A stretch of 64,000 bases of DNA from Nonomuraea wenchangensis (GTDB taxonomy: Bacteria; Actinomycetota; Actinomycetes; Streptosporangiales; Streptosporangiaceae), in NCBI RefSeq assembly GCF_900111685.1, contig NZ_FOHX01000020.1, positions 1 to 64,000 on the forward strand, in the 5' to 3' direction. This document shows, in pieces, positions 59,339 to 64,000 of this stretch. The position numbers were made by a program, and so were the translations under genes. Each line of letters starts with the position of its first letter. Within the stretch, counting starts at the first letter, position 1. A model generated the notes under the pieces. The model had not been told where the DNA came from, did not search any database, and saw only the letters and a list, made by a program, of their open reading frames with translations.

Positions 59339-59944
59339 TCAGGCGGCGGTGATCAGCTCGGCGAGGGTCAGGTCGCGGAAGGGCATCGCGACGAGATCCT
59401 CGGACCGGCGCTGGAAGAGGGCGCCGCTGGCGCGGTGCGGCAGGTCCACCGTACGGAGGTGCTGGAAGCCGCGGCTGCGGTAGTAGTGCTGCAGGCGCGG
59501 GTTCGCCTTGGCGCAGTCGAGCCGCACGTACGGCAGCCCGGCGGCGAAGGCGCTGGCCCCGGCCCAGTCCAGGAGGGCGTCGCCGAGGCCGCTGCCGGAC
59601 CACGGCCGGGCCACGGCGAGCTTGTGGACGTACAGCGCCGCCCCGGGTTCGTCGGCGGGTGTCCAGAACTCCGGGTCGGCGTGCCCGTCCAGGGCTATGG
59701 TGGCCACAGGAGGCGCCGCCAGGTCCGGGTCGAGATAGCGCAGTTCGTCGTCGAGCAGGTAGAGCACGCGGTCCTCGATCAGCGGCATGATCCGCTCAGG
59801 CCCGAAGCCCTGGCGGGGCCACTGCCGCACCCCCTGCCGGTACAGCCATTCCGAGGTGTCGGCGAACAGCGTCAGAACGCCGGGAAGGTCGCTGGGCTCG
59901 GCACGGCGGAGTGCGAGGGGGTGAAGCAGCGTGTTGGTGTGCAT
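59339..59944 (-). CDS. GNAT-family N-acetyltransferase
   Basis: The ATG at 59944 follows GGGAG and gives 201 residues. LRRAEPSDLPGVLTLFADTS is the first strand-helix, LYVHKLAVARPWSGSGLGDA the acetyl-CoA loop (SGSGLG), and LPYVRLDCAKANPRLQHYYR then SRGFQHLRTVDL the C-terminal arm. It resembles stand-alone GNATs fused elsewhere to regulators; the substrate is unknown. A cluster of three 9-bp repeats lies 87 bases upstream of its start, between it and the HutC-type regulator. Confidence 0.88.
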   Translation of the reverse strand: MHTNTLLHPLALRRAEPSDLPGVLTLFADTSEWLYRQGVRQWPRQGFGPERIMPLIEDRVLYLLDDELRYLDPDLAAPPVATIALDGHADPEFWTPADEPGAALYVHKLAVARPWSGSGLGDALLDWAGASAFAAGLPYVRLDCAKANPRLQHYYRSRGFQHLRTVDLPHRASGALFQRRSEDLVAMPFRDLTLAELITAA

Positions 59945-60030
59945 AGTAAAACTCCCGTTGCATTGGGCGTTCACGCGCACGCGCACAGTGATGACGCGTT
60001 GTCGCGTAAGGGTGATGTGGTGCCTCAATC

Positions 60031-60056
60031 CGATATATCCGAGATATCCGATATAT
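60031..60056. promoter_or_regulatory. Three phased CGA(T/G)ATAT repeats
   Basis: CGATATAT, CGAGATAT and CGATATAT start at 60031, 60040 and 60049, exactly nine bases apart, in an AT-rich island within GC-rich DNA upstream of the GNAT gene. They look like iterons or a multi-copy operator. The nearest regulator gene is the HutC-type protein that ends at 60151. Confidence 0.6.
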
Positions 60057-60150
60057 GGGAATTAAGGCGATTTAGGGGAGTATGCACGACTCCCCCAGGC
60101 CAGCGAGGCGGCTAATTCTCGCTGCACCCGGCCGGCGGGATCACCCCTTC

Positions 60151-60918
60151 TTACGAGCTCTCCAGCGGCGAATCGAGCTCGTATCTGATCAAATGTTTGT
60201 CGGCTGGCAACACCGACACGGCGACACGCACAGGCATGTCGGCCCCGTCGTACCCCACTCGGACGTAGACCATTACTGGTGTGCCGAGTTCTAGCTGGAG
60301 GCGTTCGGCCTCCTCCTGGTTGGGCATGCGCGCCCAGATGTCGTCGACGACGCGCACCTGGGCATGGCCCAGCTCCTCCAGGACCCGGTTCGCCCCTCGG
60401 GCGATGTCGCCGGGCCTGGCGATCTCGGAGTCGGCCACGAGATCACGGGGGAAGTAGGAGTCGTTGGTGTTGTACGGCTGCCCGTCCACGAACCTCAGAC
60501 GGCGTCTCACCACGGCCAACTCCCCGTCGGCCAACTCCAGCCTGCTGGCGATCTCCTCGACGGGAGACACCGTCAGCACCTCGATGTACTGGCTCGGCTC
60601 GCGGCCCTCCTGCGCCACGGCGTAGGCGAATGCCTCGCGCAGTTCACCGCGCGAGCGCGGCTCAAGCTCGCGCTGGGGATAGATGAGCAGCGGCCGCCGG
60701 TCCCTGACCACGGTTCCGCGTCGCGGCGTGCGCGTGACGAGCCCCTCGTTGACGAGCTCTCCGAGGGCCAGTCTGACGGTGTTCCTGCTCACCCCATGGT
60801 CTTCCATGAGTTGTGCCTCGGTCGGAAGCTGCGCCCCGGGGCCGAGGACACCCGAGTAGATGGCTCGACGCAACTCCGCCGCCACCTGCTGATACAGCAC
60901 CGACCTTGCCACTTTCAC
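60151..60918 (-). CDS. GntR-family regulator, HutC/UTRA type
   Basis: The GTG at 60918 (or the GTG two codons later, which has AAGGGG before it) gives about 255 residues. The winged helix (VLYQQVAAELRRAIYSGVLG, LPTEAQLMEDHGVSRNTVRL, RRGTVVRDRRP) is followed by a UTRA domain with YNTNDSYFPRDLVADSEIA and the terminal ADMPVRVAVSVLPADKHLIR. Such N-terminal LYQQVAAELRxxI regulators respond to small metabolites and often autoregulate; TTGTT-CC-AACAA at 60924-60935 lies right before its start. The 107-residue ORF at 61050 starts divergently. Confidence 0.92.
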   Translation of the reverse strand: MKVARSVLYQQVAAELRRAIYSGVLGPGAQLPTEAQLMEDHGVSRNTVRLALGELVNEGLVTRTPRRGTVVRDRRPLLIYPQRELEPRSRGELREAFAYAVAQEGREPSQYIEVLTVSPVEEIASRLELADGELAVVRRRLRFVDGQPYNTNDSYFPRDLVADSEIARPGDIARGANRVLEELGHAQVRVVDDIWARMPNQEEAERLQLELGTPVMVYVRVGYDGADMPVRVAVSVLPADKHLIRYELDSPLESS

Positions 60919-60923
60919 CCCTT

Positions 60924-60935
60924 TTGTTCCAACAA
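60924..60935. promoter_or_regulatory. TTGTT-CC-AACAA palindrome before the GntR start
   Basis: A five-base perfect inverted repeat with a two-base centre, five bases upstream of the regulator start codon. It is a candidate autoregulatory operator. Confidence 0.4.
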
Positions 60936-61049
60936 TTTAGACGATCTGGTTCTAGCAGGCCACAACCCCTTGACCGAACCCCCTCGATCGGCCCATCATC
61001 CATTCGTTGGTACAAATCCATCTAAAGGCCGGTGAGGGGGTGAAGGCCA

Positions 61050-61373
61050 ATGCCGCCGGTCAGCACGGGTGAGTCGTACCTGCCCTGGAAAGACCTTGGC
61101 GAAGCAACACGTTTACTGCGTTACGCGTTGCCGCGCCAGGGTTTCACCCACACCTACCAGAGCAACCGGCACGGCGCGTCCGCGCACTCGGCGTCCACTG
61201 AGCTGACCGCGAAGCGCGAAGACGGATCCTTAGTCGCAGTTGAGGAGGGTGGCGCCCCCGTCACGCGCTTCATCGATGACCCGGTCGGTGCAGCTCGACG
61301 CATCGCCGCACGTTGCCGGCAGCAGGAGCCCTCACACTCCCCCATCGACTCCGTGAGCGCATCCGCGGTCTAG
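61050..61373 (+). CDS. Hypothetical protein
   Basis: The ATG at 61050 has AGGGGG about 13 bases upstream and gives 107 residues: a Lys/Arg-containing helical start (YLPWKDLGEATRLLRYALPR), a polar middle (GFTHTYQSNRHGASAHSAST) and a second helix (RFIDDPVGAARRIAARCRQQ). It looks like a small soluble protein; no family is recognised. Two observations support its being real: it diverges from a regulator gene with a palindrome in between, and a strong terminator hairpin lies 47 bases after its stop. Confidence 0.55.
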   Translation: MPPVSTGESYLPWKDLGEATRLLRYALPRQGFTHTYQSNRHGASAHSASTELTAKREDGSLVAVEEGGAPVTRFIDDPVGAARRIAARCRQQEPSHSPIDSVSASAV

Positions 61374-61420
61374 GACTCCATCCCTCGCCGGAGTCCTGGC
61401 GCCGCCGCTCACGGGGCAGG

Positions 61421-61463
61421 AAGCGCGTCCTGGCGGGTCCCCCACGCCCGCCAGGGCGCGCTT
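61421..61463 (+). terminator. Strong Rho-independent terminator
   Basis: A 17-bp stem (nine G/C-rich pairs, one T-G wobble, seven further pairs) with a nine-base loop, followed by TTCCTCTT. It ends the transcript of the 61050 ORF. Confidence 0.8.
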
Positions 61464-61768
61464 TCCTCTTGAGGGGGACCGTCATGTGGAACGCAACAAC
61501 CTCTCGACAGAGTGCTTCCTCCCGCTGGACCACCGCCGCGCACGGCGGCGGCCGGGCCCGCGGGCGCAGCCGGACGGCCGGCGCGAGCGCGGCCCGTGGC
61601 CGCCCCGCCGCCGCCGAGCCGGTTCCGCTCACGTGCGCCGCCCCGTTCGTGTCGTCCGCGCTGACGTCTACAGACTCATCATCTGCCTTCTCGCGCGCGA
61701 CGTGGGGCCGATTAGGCGTTGTGGGACTCGTGGGATTGGTGGGTACGAAACCAAACCGAACGGGTTCC
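61464..61768. other. Interval with a doubtful ORF
   Basis: Two overlapping plus-strand frames start at 61484 (ATG) and 61486 (GTG) behind AGGGGGA. The second has better third-position GC up to about 61700 (starting MERNNLSTECFLPLDH) but runs on, antisense, into the DUF35 gene and matches nothing I know. I regard both as unproven. The segment 61690-61780 is AT-richer. Confidence 0.35.
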
Positions 61769-62164
61769 TTATCCGGCCGGCCCCCAGTCCACCAGCGTCA
61801 GGTCCGCGTCCACGCGCCGGAAGACCCCGTGCACCCGCTCCCCGCCCCGGGGCTCGCGCCCGCCCCGCCAGTTCCCGTGCACCAGGCCGTCCGGCACCGC
61901 CGCGAGGCGCACCAGGACGACCACGTACGGCGTCGCGAGCCCCGGCACGAACGGCTGATGGCTGACGATCCAGCTCTCCACCCGCCCCTCGGGCGGCACC
62001 GCCCGCCACTCCCACTCCTCGCTCCGGCACGCGGGGCAGAACGCCCGCGCGGGGAAGCGGTCCGCGCCGCAGCCGGCGCACCGCTGCACCGTGAACTCGC
62101 CCCGGGCCACCCGCTCCCACCATTCGCGCGAGTCCCGGTCCGGCTCGGGCCGGTGGACGGTCAT
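61769..62164 (-). CDS. DUF35 OB-fold/Zn-ribbon protein, partner of thiolase-fold lyase
   Basis: The ATG at 62164 shares a base with the stop of the upstream thiolase-like gene (TGATG); a GTG one codon earlier is possible. The 131-residue protein starts TVHRPEPDRDSREWWERVAR, has a zinc ribbon Cys-x2-Cys-x10-Cys-x2-Cys (CAGCGADRFPARAFCPAC) and an OB-fold (GRVESWIVSHQPFVPGLATP, GERVHGVFRRVDADLTLVDW). DUF35 proteins form complexes with SCP2/thiolase-fold enzymes; in steroid degradation a DUF35 domain is required by the retro-aldolase Ltp2. The coupling here predicts such a complex. Confidence 0.93.
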   Translation of the reverse strand: MTVHRPEPDRDSREWWERVARGEFTVQRCAGCGADRFPARAFCPACRSEEWEWRAVPPEGRVESWIVSHQPFVPGLATPYVVVLVRLAAVPDGLVHGNWRGGREPRGGERVHGVFRRVDADLTLVDWGPAG

Positions 62165-63336
62165 CACGCCCTCCTGAGGATCAGCGCCGACGTGGCGGGG
62201 AGGATGTATCCCGGTTGCGCCGTGGACAGCGCCACCTCCGCGCCCGGCACCTGCCGGTCCCCCGCCTCCCCCCGGAGCTGGGACACCGCCTCCGCGATGT
62301 GGTTGACGCCATGCACGTAGCCCTCGGACAGGAAGCCGCCGTGCGTGTTGACCGGCAGGGGGCCGTCGAGCGCGGTGGCCCCGGAGGCGACGTACGGGCC
62401 GCCCTCCCCCTTGGGGCAGAACCCGTAGTCCTCAAGCTGCACGATCACCGAGTACGTGAAGCAGTCGTAGATCTCGGCCACGTCCACGTCCTCCGGACCG
62501 AGGCCGGCCTGGGCGTACAGGCGCGGGGCCAGCCCGGCCGCGGCGGTGACCGTCGGGTCGCCTCCCGACAGGTGGGACTGGCCGCCGCCCCAGGCCGCCG
62601 CGGAGATCAGCACCGGCGGGCGGCGCAGCTCGCGGGCGCGTTCGGCGGTGGTGACCACGACGGCGCAGGCGCCGTCGGTCTCCAGGCAGCAGTCCAGCAG
62701 CCGGAACGGCTCGGCGATCCACCGGCTCGCCAGGTAGTCGTCCAGGGTGATGGGCGAGCGCATGAGGGCGCGGGGGTTCTTGGCGGCGTTGGCGCGCTGG
62801 GTGACCGCGAGCGTCCCGAAGTGCTCGGCGGTGGTGCCGTACCTGAGCATGTGGGCGCGGGCGTACATGGCGTACTGCTGGGGCGGGGCGACGTAACCGT
62901 ACGGGGCCTGGTACTGCACCTCGGGGCTGACCGGCAGGCCGCGCCCGGTGCCGCCCATGCGGAACTCGGAGCGGGCGTTGATCGCCCGGTAGCAGACGAC
63001 GGTCTCGGCCATCCCGGTCGCGACCGCCAGCGCGGCCTGGCCGACGACGGCGTGGGAGACGCTGCCCCCGCCGAACTGGTCGAGGTGCCAGGACAGGTCG
63101 GTCAGGCCGAGCGCGGGGCCGACCAGGGTGGGCGGGGCCGAGTCGCCGACACGGTGGGTGGCGAGGCCGTCCACGTCGTCCGCGGTGAGCCCGGCGTCGG
63201 CCAGGGCGGCCAGCACCGCGCGGCAGGCCAGGGTCAGCGTGCTGGCCCCGGAGTTCTTGGTGAAGGGGGTGTATCCGACGCCGGCGATCGCCGTCGCGTT
63301 CCGGAATTCAAGCAAGCGCTTGGTCACAACCAGCAC
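62164..63336 (-). CDS. Thiolase-fold (SCP2/Ltp2-like) protein lacking the nucleophilic Cys
   Basis: The 390-residue protein has the SCP2-thiolase start ATAIAGVGYTPFTKNSGAST and LADAGLTADDVDGLATHRVG, and the C-terminal NTHGGFLSEGYVHGVNHIAE. Where thiolases have the acyl-accepting Cys (N-x2-CxSG-like), this one reads FGGGSVSHAVVG (Ser92), so it is unlikely to be a thiolase. Loss of that Cys together with a DUF35 partner is the hallmark of Ltp2-type retro-aldolases that remove steroid side chains, and of related lyases. The frame opens at 63336, but a GTG at 63324 (MTKRLLEFRN) is a likely start; the KstR2-like palindrome at 63311-63324 would then overlap the first codons. Confidence 0.9.
   Translation of the reverse strand: MLVVTKRLLEFRNATAIAGVGYTPFTKNSGASTLTLACRAVLAALADAGLTADDVDGLATHRVGDSAPPTLVGPALGLTDLSWHLDQFGGGSVSHAVVGQAALAVATGMAETVVCYRAINARSEFRMGGTGRGLPVSPEVQYQAPYGYVAPPQQYAMYARAHMLRYGTTAEHFGTLAVTQRANAAKNPRALMRSPITLDDYLASRWIAEPFRLLDCCLETDGACAVVVTTAERARELRRPPVLISAAAWGGGQSHLSGGDPTVTAAAGLAPRLYAQAGLGPEDVDVAEIYDCFTYSVIVQLEDYGFCPKGEGGPYVASGATALDGPLPVNTHGGFLSEGYVHGVNHIAEAVSQLRGEAGDRQVPGAEVALSTAQPGYILPATSALILRRA
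63311..63324. promoter_or_regulatory. KstR2-like palindrome at the start of the thiolase-fold gene
   Basis: AGCAAGCGCTTGGT matches AnCAAGnnCTTGnT exactly. It overlaps the first codons of the thiolase-fold gene, which is consistent with a leaderless or very short-leader transcript repressed by occlusion. Confidence 0.72.
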
Positions 63337-63427
63337 GTTAGGCCGGACATTTCACGCATGTCAACGCGGGCTCCCGCGCGTCCGGCCGGGCTACTTGACA
63401 CCTTTTCCGGCTTCCCCCTACCGTCCA

Positions 63428-63446
63428 AGCAAGCGCTTGGTATAGT
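63428..63446 (+). promoter_or_regulatory. KstR2-like palindrome fused to a -10 element
   Basis: AGCAAGCGCTTGGT (63428-63441) is identical to the site at 63311. Its last base begins TATAGT (63441-63446), a good -10 element for the flavin reductase gene at 63481. A repressor bound here would cover the promoter. The two identical sites lie 117 bases apart between divergent genes. Confidence 0.78.
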
Positions 63447-63480
63447 AGGCGCAGCCGGTGAACTAGGAGGCGGACCCCCC

Positions 63481-64000
63481 ATGAGCACACACGCTGCCCG
63501 GCTCGTAGCGCCGGAGAGCTGTCGCGGCCTTCCGACGCCACCTCAGCGCAGGATTCGCAACGGAGCCACCATGCCGACGGGCCCAACCCCCCAGAGCGCG
63601 AACGGCCACCTCGACAGCCGCCGCTTCCGGCAGGTCCTCGGCCGCTTCGCCACCGGCGTGGTGGCGATCACCGCGCTCGACTCCCACGACGGGCGGCCCT
63701 GCGGCCTGGCCGCCAACTCCTTCACCTCGGTCTCGCTCGACCCGCCGCTCGTCGCCTTCTGCGTGGCCCACACCAGCACGAGCTGGCCACGGGTGCGCGG
63801 CGCCCGCGTCGTCACCGTGAACGTCCTCGCCGAGCACCAGCAGGAGGTGTGCGCGCAGATGGCGTCGAGGGGCGGCGACAAGTTCGCCGGCCTGGAGTGG
63901 ACCGGCTCGCCCGGCGGCAACCCGGTGCTGGAGGGCGCGCTCGCCTGGCTCGACTGCGTCGTCGAGGCCGAGCACCCGGCCGGCGACCACAACATCGTGG
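63481..64000 (+). CDS. Flavin reductase family protein, HsaB-like (cut by right edge)
   Basis: The ATG at 63481 follows AGGAGG by ten bases; the frame is open to the window end (173 codons). After a poorly conserved 35-residue start, an internal ATG at 63571 precedes the conserved part: FRQVLGRFATGVVAITALDS, GLAANSFTSVSLDPPLVAFC, TSTSWPRVRGARVVTVNVLA, and SRGGDKFAGLEWTGSPGGNP. This FMN-binding split-barrel fold reduces flavin for a partner monooxygenase; the closest pattern I know is HsaB of steroid A/B-ring cleavage. It could also serve the LLM protein at 52060. The KstR2-like site and TATAGT lie immediately upstream. Confidence 0.92.
   Translation, partial: MSTHAARLVAPESCRGLPTPPQRRIRNGATMPTGPTPQSANGHLDSRRFRQVLGRFATGVVAITALDSHDGRPCGLAANSFTSVSLDPPLVAFCVAHTSTSWPRVRGARVVTVNVLAEHQQEVCAQMASRGGDKFAGLEWTGSPGGNPVLEGALAWLDCVVEAEHPAGDHNIV

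Noticed and set aside
1..64000. tRNA or rRNA genes
   Set aside because: I looked for T-loop (GTTCGAATC-like) and anticodon-stem patterns and found no convincing cloverleaf; no rRNA segment was seen.

Overview
The window is chromosomal DNA from a high-GC filamentous actinomycete. The translation/RNA block (rimP-nusA-ylxR-infB-DUF503-rbfA-nrnA-truB, ribF, rpsO, pnp, M16 peptidase, dapB), the abundant GntR/MocR regulators, the ANTAR and DUF4439 proteins, leaderless GTG/ATG starts and a Fxs-type radical-SAM peptide locus together suggest Streptosporangiales (Nonomuraea/Streptosporangium-like). The taxon is an inference, not a database result.

Layout. 1-230: N-terminal part of an IS630-like transposase at the left edge. 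0.4-4.6 kb: a NarL/DesK-type two-component system divergent from an ABC exporter (ATPase, tiny coupled ORF, permease). 5.2-8.0 kb: RNase J and DapA, minus strand. 8.0-31.4 kb: an accessory segment separating dapA from dapB. It holds GC-rich minisatellites, several GntR regulators including two adjacent genes that each carry two winged-helix domains, a RadC-family gene, long gene-poor stretches with a perfect 20-bp inverted repeat, an ASCH protein, a ferritin-like diiron protein, an EamA exporter divergent from a MocR regulator, a CGNR regulator, MenA, an adenine/adenosine-deaminase variant, a GAF-ANTAR protein, and a compact peptide-modification (RiPP) locus (22.9-28.3 kb) followed by an MFS exporter and an AAC(3)-like acetyltransferase.

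31.4-46.6 kb: conserved housekeeping operons on the minus strand (dapB; M16 peptidase-pnp; rpsO; ribF; truB back through rimP), interrupted only by a plus-strand TRM11-like methyltransferase. 46.9-50.4 kb: a lipoprotein and DUF4439 protein pair, proS and a membrane protein. 50.5-64.0 kb: a catabolic region with an acyl-CoA dehydrogenase of small-subunit length, an LLM flavoprotein, a degenerate PaaK-like protein, a FadD3-like acyl-CoA ligase, FprA, an HpcH/HpaI-like protein, CutC, a GNAT, a HutC-type regulator, a cysteine-less thiolase-fold protein with its DUF35 partner, and an HsaB-like flavin reductase cut by the right edge. Four near-identical palindromes in this region match the consensus known for the steroid-catabolism repressor KstR2 (three exactly, one with a mismatch), so at least part of it looks like one acyl-CoA/steroid-type regulon.

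The most unusual material is (i) the Fxs-like RiPP locus, whose putative precursor ends in a Phe-Gly-Asn motif followed by a 12-residue tail instead of the family's usual C-terminal FxSxx, and which carries a HExxH (putative peptide beta-hydroxylase) partner and a large NB-ARC/TPR protein but no visible FxsC; (ii) the two double-winged-helix GntR paralogues divergent from a conserved-looking 100-residue protein across a palindrome; (iii) the KstR2-like operator set; and (iv) a histidine kinase with a low-complexity insertion of about 190 residues between its dimerisation and ATPase domains.
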